Positions 25,553 through 34,900 of a stretch of DNA of 43,858 nt are shown in pieces (the stretch's first letter is position 1; each line of letters begins with the position of its first letter). Location of the stretch: contig DAOTZU010000073.1 in NCBI GenBank assembly GCA_034433995.1, forward strand, positions 1 to 43,858, given 5' to 3'. The notes beneath the pieces are model-generated. The model was not told the origin of the DNA and did no database searches. It saw only the letters and a list, made by a program, of their open reading frames with translations. The DNA is from DAOTZU01 sp034433995 (GTDB taxonomy: Bacteria; Chloroflexota; Anaerolineae; UBA1429). Both the position numbers and the translations under genes were made by a program.

Positions 25553-26227
25553 ATGCCCACTACCCGCGGCGGCTTGGAGCCGGCCGTGATCATCAACAAA
25601 AACACGGGCACGGAAGTGCCCTGCATGTTCAACCCCTATGAATATACCCTGACCAAGCAAAACGAGTACGACCTGGGCTACACCAAAGGGAAGAACATCC
25701 CCAGGGTGCGCTTCAAGCAGGGCGGTACCCAGACCCTGCGCCTGCGCCTCTTTTTCGATACCTACGCCGAGGGCACCGATGTGCGCACCCACACCGATCC
25801 CCTCTGGCAGATGATGATGATCGACGAGGACAAGACCAACCAACGCACCGGCAAGGGCGAGCCGCCTCACTGCATCTTTCGCTGGGGCCGTTTCGAGTTC
25901 GAGGCCGTCATCACCGCCATGACCCAAAAGATGACCCTCTTTCTCAAGGATGGCACGCCGGTGCGCACGGTGGTGGAGATGACCCTGCAGCAGATCACCG
26001 ATGCCAGCGAGCACGCCAAGCAGAACCCCACCTCCGGCGGCGGGGTGGCCCCCAAGACGCGGCTGCTCTACGCCGGCGACCGGCTGGATCTTATCGCTTG
26101 GGAGGAATACGGCGATTGCACCCTGTGGCGGCTCATCGCCCAGGCCAACGAGCCCATCGATCCTTTGCGCCTTCGGCCCGGCAGGCTCATCGTCGTGCCG
26201 CCCTTGGAAGGGGCAACGAGGAGATAG
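25553..26227 (+). CDS. LysM-domain baseplate hub protein (Pvc7/Afp7-like)
   Basis: The 224-residue protein has an N-terminal beta-rich hub domain (FNPYEYTLTKQNEY, then VRFKQGGTQTLRLRLFFDTY) and a C-terminal LysM-like module (about 165-220: LLYAGDRLDLIAWEEYGD, WRLIAQANEPIDPLRL, PGRLIVVPP). In contractile systems this gp53-like LysM protein joins the tube to the spike. It follows the only 100-base gap in the first half of the operon, with GAGGGGGG before the ATG. The spike gene begins 3 bases after it. Confidence 0.92.
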   Translation: MPTTRGGLEPAVIINKNTGTEVPCMFNPYEYTLTKQNEYDLGYTKGKNIPRVRFKQGGTQTLRLRLFFDTYAEGTDVRTHTDPLWQMMMIDEDKTNQRTGKGEPPHCIFRWGRFEFEAVITAMTQKMTLFLKDGTPVRTVVEMTLQQITDASEHAKQNPTSGGGVAPKTRLLYAGDRLDLIAWEEYGDCTLWRLIAQANEPIDPLRLRPGRLIVVPPLEGATRR

Positions 26228-26229
26228 CC

Positions 26230-27930
26230 ATGCCGCAGGACCAGGCCCTCATCCGCCAATTGTATATCCGGCTCGACGGCACCCTCCTGGAACAACGGAT
26301 GATGGACGAGCTGTATCGGGTGGAGGTGGAAAGCGACCTGAGGCTTCCGGCCATGTGCCTCTTGCGCCTGCACGATCCGGAGGCCAAGCTCACCAACGAG
26401 GGTCCCTTCTCCCTGGGGGCGGAGCTGCGGGTGGCCGTGGCCGATGAGCAGGGGCGCGGCGAGCAACTGCTCTTCTGTGGCGAGATCACCGGGTTGGAGC
26501 CCGAGTTTGGCGAGGGGATGTTGGCCGAGCTGACCGTGCGGGCCTACGACCGCTCCCATCGTTTGCAGCGCGGCACCCACACCAAGGCCTATCTCAAGAT
26601 GAGCGATAGCGACATCGCCCAGGAGATCGCCCGGGCCGTGGGTCTGCGGGCGGAGGTGGATCCCTCCTCGCCGGTGCATGAGCACGTCTATCAAGATGGG
26701 CAGACCCATCTGGATTTCCTCCGCAGCCGCGCCCAGCGCCTGGGGTACGAGGTGTACGTCCGCGAGCGCACCCTCTATTTCAAGCGGGCCGGCCAGGCGC
26801 TGCCGGAGCGGGTGGCGCTGGAATGGGGCCAGCAGTTGCGCGCCTTTCGCCCCATCCTCACCTTGAGCGAACAGGTGGGCGAGGTGGAGGTGCGGGGGTG
26901 GGACCCGGCCGTCAAGCGCGAGGTGGTGGGGCGGGCCAGCCGCACCGAGGCCGCGCCGCGCTTGGAGGGAGGCGAGAAGGGCGCCGAGGTAGCCCAAAAC
27001 GCCTTTGGCCCGGCCAAGAAGCTGGCCGTGCGCAGTGCCGTCAGCAGCCAGGCCGAGGCCGATGCCCTGGCCCAGGCCCTCTTGGATCGGCATGGAGGCG
27101 CCTTTGTGGAGGCCGAGGGCCTGTGCTACGGCACGCCCCAGCTGCAGGCCGGGTGCATCGCCGAGATCAGCGCCTTGGGCCGCCGCTTCAACGGGCGTTA
27201 CCTGGTGACCACCGCCACCCACATCTGGAACACCGGCGCCGATTATCTCACCCGTTTCACTGTGCGCGGGCGCCGGGGCGAGACCTGGCGCGAGCTCCTG
27301 CTGCCGGAGGAGCCGCCTCCCCGTTGGTTGGCCATGACGGGGATCGTCACCAACAACAACGATCCCAGCGACTTGGGACGGGTGAAGGTCAAGTTCCCCT
27401 GGCTGGATGGCGAGATCGAGAGCGCTTGGGCGCGGGTGGTGGGCCTGGGCGCGGGCGATGGCCGCGGCCTCTACGCCTTGCCGGAGGTCAACGATGAGGT
27501 GTTGGTCATCTTTGAACAGGGGGATATCGGCCGCCCCTTGGTCATCGGCGGGCTGTGGAACGGCAGTGACGCGCCCCCGGCGGCCATCAAAAAGGTGGTG
27601 ACCAACGGGAAGGTGCAGCAGCGCTTGTGGGTGACCCGGGCCGGCCACCGCCTGGAGTTCACCGACGAGAACAGCGCCACCATTCGCCTGGAGAGCGCCG
27701 GCGGGCACGCCGTCCTGCTGGATGATGACGCCGGCAAGATCGAGATCACCACCGCCGGCGGGATGACGGTGGTGCTGGACGACCAGGGGAAGACACTGCG
27801 GGTCAAGGGGACGGGGCAGATCCAGATCGAGGCCGGGCAAAACATGACCTTAAAGGCCCAAGGGAATATGGATCTGGAGGCCAATGGCGTGGTGACCATC
27901 AAAGGGTCGCTGGTGCAACTCAACCCGTGA
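26230..27930 (+). CDS. VgrG-like central spike protein (Pvc8/Afp8-like)
   Basis: The 566-residue trimeric spike has a gp27-like part (1-350: RLDGTLLEQRMMDELYRVEV, FCGEITGLEPEFGEG, LRSRAQRLGYEVYV). A gp5 OB-fold follows at about 365-450 (MTGIVTNNNDPSDLGRVKVK, VIGGLWNG), then a repetitive beta-helix (IEITTAGGMTVVLDDQGKTL onward) ending QLNP. There is no lysozyme or effector extension. GAGGAGATAGCC precedes the ATG. The PAAR tip gene is directly downstream, so spike and tip are probably made together. Confidence 0.95.
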   Translation: MPQDQALIRQLYIRLDGTLLEQRMMDELYRVEVESDLRLPAMCLLRLHDPEAKLTNEGPFSLGAELRVAVADEQGRGEQLLFCGEITGLEPEFGEGMLAELTVRAYDRSHRLQRGTHTKAYLKMSDSDIAQEIARAVGLRAEVDPSSPVHEHVYQDGQTHLDFLRSRAQRLGYEVYVRERTLYFKRAGQALPERVALEWGQQLRAFRPILTLSEQVGEVEVRGWDPAVKREVVGRASRTEAAPRLEGGEKGAEVAQNAFGPAKKLAVRSAVSSQAEADALAQALLDRHGGAFVEAEGLCYGTPQLQAGCIAEISALGRRFNGRYLVTTATHIWNTGADYLTRFTVRGRRGETWRELLLPEEPPPRWLAMTGIVTNNNDPSDLGRVKVKFPWLDGEIESAWARVVGLGAGDGRGLYALPEVNDEVLVIFEQGDIGRPLVIGGLWNGSDAPPAAIKKVVTNGKVQQRLWVTRAGHRLEFTDENSATIRLESAGGHAVLLDDDAGKIEITTAGGMTVVLDDQGKTLRVKGTGQIQIEAGQNMTLKAQGNMDLEANGVVTIKGSLVQLNP

Positions 27931-27940
27931 AAGGAGCGCT

Positions 27941-28342
27941 GTGCCCGCCCAACCTGCCGCCAAACAGGGGGATTTCGTCCAAGGGGTGGATACCCACATC
28001 GTCATGGTGCCTTCGCCGGGCGGGCCGGTGCCCACGCCCACACCGGGGCATCCTTTCAACGGCATCATTGACGGGAACCTGAGCACCAACGTGACCATCA
28101 TGGGCAAGCCGGCGGCCATGGTGCAGAGCACGGCCACCAATCAGCCGCCCCATGTGCCCATCGGCGGGCCGTCGTTCCAGGTGCCGCCCACCAACCGGGC
28201 CACCATCGTCATGGGCAGCACCCGGGTGTTGATCAACGGCCGCGGCGCGGCGCGCAACGGCGACCTGGCGCAGACGTGCGACGATCTGGTCCCCGCGCCC
28301 CACGGCCAGGTGATCGCCGTCGGCACCGTGTTGATCGGTTAG
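27941..28342 (+). CDS. PAAR-like tip protein (Pvc10-like)
   Basis: The 133-residue protein sharpens the VgrG tip. It shows the PAAR-like pattern GDFVQGVDTHIVMVPSPGGP, PTPTPGHPFNGIIDG, VPIGGPSFQVPPTNRATI and ending VLINGRGAARNGDLAQTC, with histidine and cysteine residues suited to a metal site. It starts at GTG with AAGGAG 4 bases upstream. No toxin domain is fused. Its last 11 bases plus the following palindrome were duplicated downstream. Confidence 0.9.
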   Translation: MPAQPAAKQGDFVQGVDTHIVMVPSPGGPVPTPTPGHPFNGIIDGNLSTNVTIMGKPAAMVQSTATNQPPHVPIGGPSFQVPPTNRATIVMGSTRVLINGRGAARNGDLAQTCDDLVPAPHGQVIAVGTVLIG

Positions 28343-28434
28343 AACCCTCTCCCTCTGGGAGAGATGCCATCTCTCTGCACTTTCCAGCATTGACCAGTTT
28401 TGATCGGTTAAAACCCTCTCCCTCTGGGAGAGGG
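28331..28434. repeat. Duplicated gene end plus REP-like palindrome
   Basis: A 33-base segment (28331-28363) beginning TTGATCGGTTAG, the last codons and stop of the PAAR gene, recurs at 28400-28432 with one mismatch. Each copy carries the palindrome CTCTCCC-TCT-GGGAGAG (stems at 28347 and 28414), the family seen at 8209-8472. The second copy has longer arms (CCCTCTCCC/GGGAGAGGG) and continues GCAGGGTGAGGGA. It separates PAAR from the gp25 gene. Confidence 0.85.
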
Positions 28435-28462
28435 CAGGGTGAGGGAAGTACTGCGAGGGACT

Positions 28463-28858
28463 ATGTCCGGAGATATCATCGGCAAGGGCTGGGCCTTCCC
28501 GCCGGGGTTGGACCATCGCGGCCAGCTCGCCCTGGTGGGCGGCGAGGCCGAGATCGAGCAGGCCATCCGCATCATCTTGAACACCGCGCCCGGCCAACGG
28601 GTGATGCGCCCCGAGTTCGGCTGCCGCCTGCAGGAGCTGGTCTTTGCCCCCAACAACAGCCAGACGGCCGGCCTGGCCGAGCGTTATGTCCGCGAGGCGC
28701 TGGGACGCTGGGAGCCGCGCATCGCCCTGGAGCGGGTGAACGTTACACCTGATCCAGAGAATCAGGCCCGCTTGCTGATTACGGTGCAATATCGCATCAA
28801 GGCCACCCATTCTGCCCGCAGCCTGGTCTATCCCTTTTATTTGTTGCCCGAGGAGTGA
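28463..28858 (+). CDS. Baseplate wedge protein gp25/GPW family (Pvc9-like)
   Basis: The 131-residue protein has the gp25 core: GGEAEIEQAIRIILNTAPGQ, RVMRPEFGCRLQELVF, then RYVREALGRWEPRIAL. gp25-like proteins nucleate the sheath on the baseplate. I chose the ATG at 28463, which follows GCGAGGGA; a GTG at 28439 lies in the palindrome tail. The order PAAR then gp25 is reversed relative to Pvc9-Pvc10. Its TGA overlaps a GTG of the next gene. Confidence 0.95.
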   Translation: MSGDIIGKGWAFPPGLDHRGQLALVGGEAEIEQAIRIILNTAPGQRVMRPEFGCRLQELVFAPNNSQTAGLAERYVREALGRWEPRIALERVNVTPDPENQARLLITVQYRIKATHSARSLVYPFYLLPEE

Positions 28859-28866
28859 ACCAGCCT

Positions 28867-30855
28867 ATGCCTTTGCCCATGCGCCCCCTGGATGACCGCT
28901 CCTTCCAAGACCTGGTGGATGAGGCCAAGAAAAAGATCCCCCTTTATTGCCCAGAATGGACGGATCACAACGTCAGCGATCCGGGGATCACCCTCATCGA
29001 GCTGTTCGCTTGGATGGTGGATATTTTGCTCTATCGTGTCAACCAGATGCCCCAGCGCCACTATGTGAAGCTGCTGGAGCTGTTGGGCATCCGCCTGGAG
29101 CCGCCCAGGGCCGCCACGGTGCCCCTCACATTCTATCTTTCGGCCCCGCAGGCCGAGCCGGTGATCATCCCCCAAGGCAGCGCCGTCTCCACCTCGCGCG
29201 CTGAGGGGGGCGAGGCGGTCGTCTTTACCACCGATGAGACGCTCATCATCCGCCCGGCGCGCCTGGCCCATCTGCTGGTCCGTCGCAAGGGGGCCGGGGG
29301 CAATTGGGAATATGAGGCGATCGGTCTGCAGCGTCTCCAACGGGAGTTCACCCCCTTTTCCGCCACGGAGCCCCAGCCGGGCGAGGCCATCTTTTTTGGT
29401 TTGGCCGAGGCCTTGGACCACCATTACGTGGGGATTGACCTGGCTTGCGTCCGCGCCGGAGGGCTGAACATCATCCCCGAGGCGCCGCCGCTGAGCTGGC
29501 AGGCTTGGAGCGAGGATGGCTGGCGCGAGGCCGATGTGGAGCTGGATGGCACCGGCGGCCTGAGCTGGAGCGGGCAGGTGCGGTTGCATTTGCCCTCCAT
29601 GGCCCCGCGAGAGGTGGGGGGCGTGCAGGCCTATTGGATCCGCTGCGAGGTGACCGAGCCTCGCGCCGACCAGCGCCCCTATGCCACCTCACCCATCCTG
29701 CGGGAGGTGGCTTTGGTCACTTGGGGCGCCACGGTGCCCGCCACCCACGCCACGGTGGTGGAGAACGAGCCCTTGGGCCGCAGCGATGGCTCGCCGGGCC
29801 AGGTCTTTTACCTGGAACACACGCCTCTCTTGCCCCGAAGCGAAGGGGAACGGCTGGAGATCTGGGAGCCAGGCATGGAGGATTGGCAGCCCTGGACGGA
29901 GGTGCCCGATTTCAGCCAATCGGGGCCGGAGGATCGGCACTATACCTGCGATAGCGTCAGCGGAGAGATCCGCTTGGGGCCGGCCATCCGCCTGCGGGAT
30001 GGCACGGTGCGGCGTTACGGCGCTGTGCCCCCGCGGGGGGCCGAGATCCGTTTTTCCCGCTATCGCTACGGCGGCGGGACGGCCGGCAACGTCCGCGCCG
30101 GGACCATCACCGAGCCCAAGACGCCCCACGCCTACGTGGATCACGTTACCAACCGTCGAGCGGCCCAGGGCGGCCTGGACCAGGAGACCTTGGAGGAGGC
30201 GATCTTTCGCGCCCAAGGGCTGCTGCGCTCCCGCTACCGCGCCGTGACGGCGGCCGATTTCGAATTCCTTACCTTGCAGGCCTTCCCCGGCGAGGTGGCC
30301 CGCGTCCTCTGTTTGCAGACGCGCCTGGGCGAAGGGGGCGGCGGGGCGCCTGTGCCCGGCCAGGTCTATCTGTTGGTGGTGCCGGCGCTCCCGATGGAGG
30401 AGGCGGAGCGTTACATCCCGCCGGCGCGGCTGGCCCTGAGCGACGATCTGCGCCGGCGCATCCTGGCCTTCCTTAACGAGCGGCGTCTCCTCACCACCCA
30501 GGTGGAGGTGCGTCCGGCCGGCTACAAGCGGGTGCGGGTGGAGGTGCGCGCCGTGCCCAGGCCCGGCGTGGAGCCCTCGCGGGTGACCCGGGAGATCCTC
30601 TCGGCCCTGGAACGCTTTCTAAACCCTCTTTGCGGCGGCCCGGAGGGAAAGGGTTGGCCCTTTGGCCGGGAGCTGTATCTCTCCGATGTATACGCTTGCC
30701 TGCAAAGGGTGGAGGGGATCTTGTATATCCAGAATGTGGACCTTTTCTGGGTGGATGAAGCCGATACACCGCATCGCGCCGAGCGCAAAGTGGACCTTTT
30801 GGCCCACGAGGTGATCATCTCCGATCTGCACCAGGTGCAGATCGTTGCCGAATGA
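28867..30855 (+). CDS. Baseplate J-like assembly protein (Pvc11-like)
   Basis: The 662-residue wedge protein begins LDDRSFQDLVDEAKKKIPLY, CPEWTDHNVSDPGITLIELF, the hallmark of eCIS baseplate J. It continues with beta-rich insertions (residues 90-400), YRYGGGTAGNVRAGTI, and the J core from GLDQETLEEAIFRAQGLLRS to PGEVARVLCLQ. I prefer the ATG at 28867, with GAGGAG 11 bases upstream, over the GTG at 28855 that overlaps the gp25 stop, because the ribosome-binding site would abut that GTG. It is 4 residues shorter than the longest reading. Confidence 0.93.
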   Translation: MPLPMRPLDDRSFQDLVDEAKKKIPLYCPEWTDHNVSDPGITLIELFAWMVDILLYRVNQMPQRHYVKLLELLGIRLEPPRAATVPLTFYLSAPQAEPVIIPQGSAVSTSRAEGGEAVVFTTDETLIIRPARLAHLLVRRKGAGGNWEYEAIGLQRLQREFTPFSATEPQPGEAIFFGLAEALDHHYVGIDLACVRAGGLNIIPEAPPLSWQAWSEDGWREADVELDGTGGLSWSGQVRLHLPSMAPREVGGVQAYWIRCEVTEPRADQRPYATSPILREVALVTWGATVPATHATVVENEPLGRSDGSPGQVFYLEHTPLLPRSEGERLEIWEPGMEDWQPWTEVPDFSQSGPEDRHYTCDSVSGEIRLGPAIRLRDGTVRRYGAVPPRGAEIRFSRYRYGGGTAGNVRAGTITEPKTPHAYVDHVTNRRAAQGGLDQETLEEAIFRAQGLLRSRYRAVTAADFEFLTLQAFPGEVARVLCLQTRLGEGGGGAPVPGQVYLLVVPALPMEEAERYIPPARLALSDDLRRRILAFLNERRLLTTQVEVRPAGYKRVRVEVRAVPRPGVEPSRVTREILSALERFLNPLCGGPEGKGWPFGRELYLSDVYACLQRVEGILYIQNVDLFWVDEADTPHRAERKVDLLAHEVIISDLHQVQIVAE

Positions 30856-30868
30856 GAGGTGGACCACC

Positions 30869-31813
30869 GTGGCGGAATCTTTGGGCGGCAAGTTCGTCAT
30901 CACGGCGCCAGATGCGCCAGAGTGGGTCTTTGAGATCACCCAGGCCATCGTGCGCATCGGGCGTTCGCCCGCGCCGCAAAATGACATCGTCTTGGAACAC
31001 GGCTGGGTCTCCCGTTCCCACGCCCGCATCTATTGCGACCGGCTGCCCTACCGCGTGCAGGACCTGCGCTCCAGCAACGGCACCACCCTCAACGGCGTGC
31101 CGTTGCCGCCGGAGGAGATCCGCCCGCTGAAGGACGGCGATATCATCGCCATCGGCCCTTTCCGCCTGCGTTTTGTGGCCCCGGCAGAGCCTGCCGCCAA
31201 AGCGCCGGCGCCGCCGGAGCCGGAGGCGGCGCTGAAGGGGGTCAAGCTGCGCCCCGCGCCCAAGGTGGCGCCGCCTCCGCCGCCCGTGCCGCCGCCAGAG
31301 GCGCCCACCACGTGGGCCGCGCCGGAGCGATGGGTGGGCATGGATGGCGGGGCCAGCCGCTGGTTGCAATATCTGCCGCCCATTTACAGCGAGGACGAGT
31401 TCTTGGGACGCTTCTTGTGCATTTTTGAAGATTTGCTGGGGGCCGTCCAACAGCTCATCGGCCATTTCGATCTTTTTTTGGACCCCGCCACCGCGCCGGA
31501 GACCTTCCTGCCCTGGCTCAACGAGTGGTTGGGCGTATTCGTGGATGAACGCTGGTCGCCCCAAACGCAGCGGCAGTTGCTGCGTGAGGCGGCTTGGTTG
31601 TACCAGGCGCGGGGCACCCGGGCGGGCCTGGAGCGCCATCTGCGTTTGGTCACCGATGCCGAGGTAGAGATCGTGGAGCACGCCGACGGGCCGCACACCT
31701 TTCGGGTGGTGCTGCGTCCCCGTGGCGCGCCCGTGGATCCGCGCATGGTGGAGCGGATCATCGAGCTGAACCGCCCAGCCCACACGCGGTATACGCTGCA
31801 GATCCTGGCGTAG
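30869..31813 (+). CDS. FHA-domain tail protein I (baseplate wedge, Pvc12-like)
   Basis: The 314-residue protein fuses two parts. Residues 7-103 are a forkhead-associated domain with the phosphothreonine-binding motifs GRS (31-33), SRSH (48-51) and SNG (69-71). A Pro/Ala-rich linker (104-160) follows. Residues 161-314 are phage tail protein I/P2 gpI-like: YLPPIYSEDEFLGRFLCIFE, WLNEWLGVFVDERW, then LLREAAWLYQARGTRAGLER. gpI-type proteins form the outer wedge. The FHA domain should bind phosphothreonine, and a kinase gene follows. It starts at GTG with GAGAGGTGG 6 bases upstream; an upstream TTG at 30845 lies inside the previous gene. Confidence 0.9.
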   Translation: MAESLGGKFVITAPDAPEWVFEITQAIVRIGRSPAPQNDIVLEHGWVSRSHARIYCDRLPYRVQDLRSSNGTTLNGVPLPPEEIRPLKDGDIIAIGPFRLRFVAPAEPAAKAPAPPEPEAALKGVKLRPAPKVAPPPPPVPPPEAPTTWAAPERWVGMDGGASRWLQYLPPIYSEDEFLGRFLCIFEDLLGAVQQLIGHFDLFLDPATAPETFLPWLNEWLGVFVDERWSPQTQRQLLREAAWLYQARGTRAGLERHLRLVTDAEVEIVEHADGPHTFRVVLRPRGAPVDPRMVERIIELNRPAHTRYTLQILA

Positions 31814-31885
31814 CCCGGCCCCTTGTGGGCGACGGGCGCCACGGTGGAGGTGTTGTAGCCTAGCCCCTTGTGGGCGTGGGGCGCC
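31811..31885. repeat. Tandem pair of short repeats at a stop codon (copies 2 and 3)
   Basis: Two 30-base copies, beginning GTAGCC and ending GGGCGCC, start at 31811 and 31855, about 44 bases apart. The first contains the TAG stop of the FHA tail-protein gene. Both share CCCCTTGTGGGCG with the copy at 25451. The rest of the 127-base gap holds the kinase ribosome-binding site GAGGTG. Confidence 0.65.
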
Positions 31886-31940
31886 GGGGCTGGTGGCAGG
31901 CCGGAAGCGGACGCATAGATTGGATAGATCGAGGTGCACG

Positions 31941-34900
31941 ATGGAAGACTGGGTGGGCAAGATTCTGGATAATACCTATCGCATAGACAAGCTCTTGGGC
32001 CAGGGCGGCATGGGGGCGGTGTTCAAGGCCCACGATCTCTCGTTGGCTCGTGACGTGGCCATCAAGCTGATGCACCCCCACATCTCCACCCAGCCCGGCT
32101 TTCGCGACCGCTTCTTACAAGAGGCGCGGGCGGTGGCTAATCTGGAGCATCCGGGGATCGTGCAGGTGTATTCCTTCAGCCGCAACCCGGAGCTGCTCTA
32201 CATCGTCATGGCCTTCATCCCCGGCCAGAACTTGCGAGATTGGCTTTATCTCTTGAGCCAACAGGGGTTGCTCATCTCCCTCTCCGAAAGCTTGGCCATC
32301 GTGGAGGCTGTGGCCGAGGCCCTGGCCTATGCCCACCGCCGGGGTGTCTATCACCGCGATATCAAGCCGGGGAACATCATCCTGCGGCCCTTGGAGGCAG
32401 GCGAGACCAACGACCTGGGCCTCACCTTTCAGCCGGTGGTGACCGATTTCGGCCTGGCCAAGCTGGCTGAGGGGGGCATCCACAGCATCACCGGCATGGC
32501 CATGGGCACGCCGGCCTACATGTCTCCGGAGCAATGCGAGGGCCGCGAGGTGGATGGCCGCACCGATATCTATGCTTTGGGCGTCGTCCTTTACGAGCTG
32601 GTCACCGGCCAAGTGCCCTTTAATGTCAAGACCCTCACCGAGGCGTTGCGCGCCCACACCAAGGAACCGCCTCCGCCGCCGCGCTCCCTCAACCCCGATC
32701 TGCCCTCGCAGGTGGAAGAGATCATCATCACCGCGCTGGCCAAATCCCCGGCCCAGCGCTACCAGACGGGGAGCGACTTGGCCCGAGCCGTGCGGGTGGC
32801 GCGCCAGGCGTTGCCCAAGACCGAGGAGCCGACCCTGGCCCCCACCCAGAGCGGGCGGGTGAGTCTGGTGACGCTGATGAGCACGGCCACGCCCGGCCCC
32901 ACGCCGGAAAGCGCCGCCTGGCCCACGCCCCCTTCCGAGATCCCTGTGGGCGGCAGGCTCTTGGTGCTGGGCCCCGATGGCCGGAGCACGGCCTTGGCCT
33001 TTGGCGAGCGGCGCAAGCTCACCATCGGCCGTGAGGAGGGCTGCGACCTCGTCTTGCCCGACCCCAAGGTCTCCCGTCGCCATGCCCAGGTCACCTTCGA
33101 CGGCAACCGTTACCAGCTCACCGATCTGAACAGCACCAACGGCACCTTCCTGGGCAATACCAAGCTCTTGCCCGGCATCCCGGAGCATTGGTCCCCCGGG
33201 CAGACGGCGCGGGTGGGCGACCATTGGTTGCGCTTGGAGGTGCCCCAGGCCGCCCAACCGCAGCCGGCCAAACCGGCAGCCTCCTTTGCCGCGCCCACGC
33301 CTGTGCCGGAACAACCCATTCAGATCGCCCTGGAACCGGAGCAGGTGAGCGTGCGTCCCGGGCAGGTGGCTACCCTCACGGTGCGCCTGCTCAACCGCCA
33401 AAAGCAGGTGGACCACTTCACCCTGGCTGTGGAGGGGGTGCCGGGCGAATGGGTCAAACGGCCCGAAGGTGCCCTGCGCCTGGCTCCCGGAGATGCGGGC
33501 ACCCTCACCTTGCAATGCTGCCCGCCCTTGGCGCCCACAAGCAGCGCGGGCGCGCATCCCTTCACGGTGCGCGCCGCCTCCCAGGCCAATCCTCAGCTCG
33601 GCGCCGAGGCCAAGGGGATCCTCAACATCGAGCCTTTCCATCAGCTCAAGGTGGAGCTGCGGCCGGCCGCGTTGACCAACGCTGGCCGCGTCGCCTGGCG
33701 CTGCGCCAACCTGGGCAACGTTGCCGAGACGGTGGCCCTCAGCGCCACCGACCCCGACGCTAGCCTCAACATCTCTCTGCCCACAAGCCAGATCACCCTG
33801 CCGGCGGGCCGCGAACAGGTGCTCGCCGTGGCGCTCAGCCCCAAGGGCAAGCGGCCCATCCTGGGCACGCCTCAAACCCACGCCTTTGCCCTCAACGCCG
33901 CCACCGCCGGCGAGACGGCCAGCGCCCAGGGCGCCCTCACCATCACCCCCTATCTGCCCGCCTGGGCCATCCCTTTGCTGAGCATGGTGTTGCTGCTCCT
34001 CTGCGCCGGGGTGATCTTTGGCTACACCACCTGGCAAAAGAACCAGGCTGCCCGGGCCACCGAGACGGCCGTGGCCCTGGTCAACCAGACTGCTATAGCC
34101 CAGAGCACCCTCGCCGCGCAGCAGACGGCCACCGCCCAGGCCATGACCCAGGAGCAGGCCCAGCAGGCCACGGCCGTGGCCGCCACGTCCACGGCCACTT
34201 GGCTCAAGGCCGATACCGATGGAGACGGCCTCACCAACGAAGACGAGCTCAAGTGGGGTACCGACCCCAACAAGAAAGATACCGACGGCGATACCTTGTT
34301 GGATGGCGCGGAGGTGGCCATGGGGATCAGCCCCACCTCTAAAGATACCGATGGCGATGGTTTGCAGGATAACGTGGATCCCGCTCCGGGCAAGCTGCCG
34401 ACGTTCACGCCCCCACCCACGGCCACACCCCTGCCCACCGCCACCCGGACGCCCACGCCAACCCCCACAATGACGCGCACGCCGACGGTGACCCCCAGTA
34501 AGACGCCGACCATCTTCGCAGGGCTCACCGTCGTGCGACCGGTGCTCACGGTGGGTCCCGCGATTGTCCAGCCCACGCTGCAAATCAGGCTCACCCCCCT
34601 GGTGCTGGCGCCCGACATCTTGTCCGATGATTTTTCGGGCGCCGGTCTCAGCGGCTGGACGGCCAACGGCGGCACCTGGAGCAACATCGGCGCGGTGATG
34701 CAGGGGCAAGCACCCTCCGGCGATGCCTGGAACATCAAGAATGCCCAGGGGAGCGATATTATCTATGAGGGCAAGGTGAACCTCAAGAGCGGCAACGCCG
34801 TGGGGCTGGTCTTTCGTGCCTCCAGCAACGGCACCTCCTCCTACGACGTGATTCTGGATGCCGCGGAAGGGGTGTTCAAGATCAGCAAGCGTCCGCCGTA

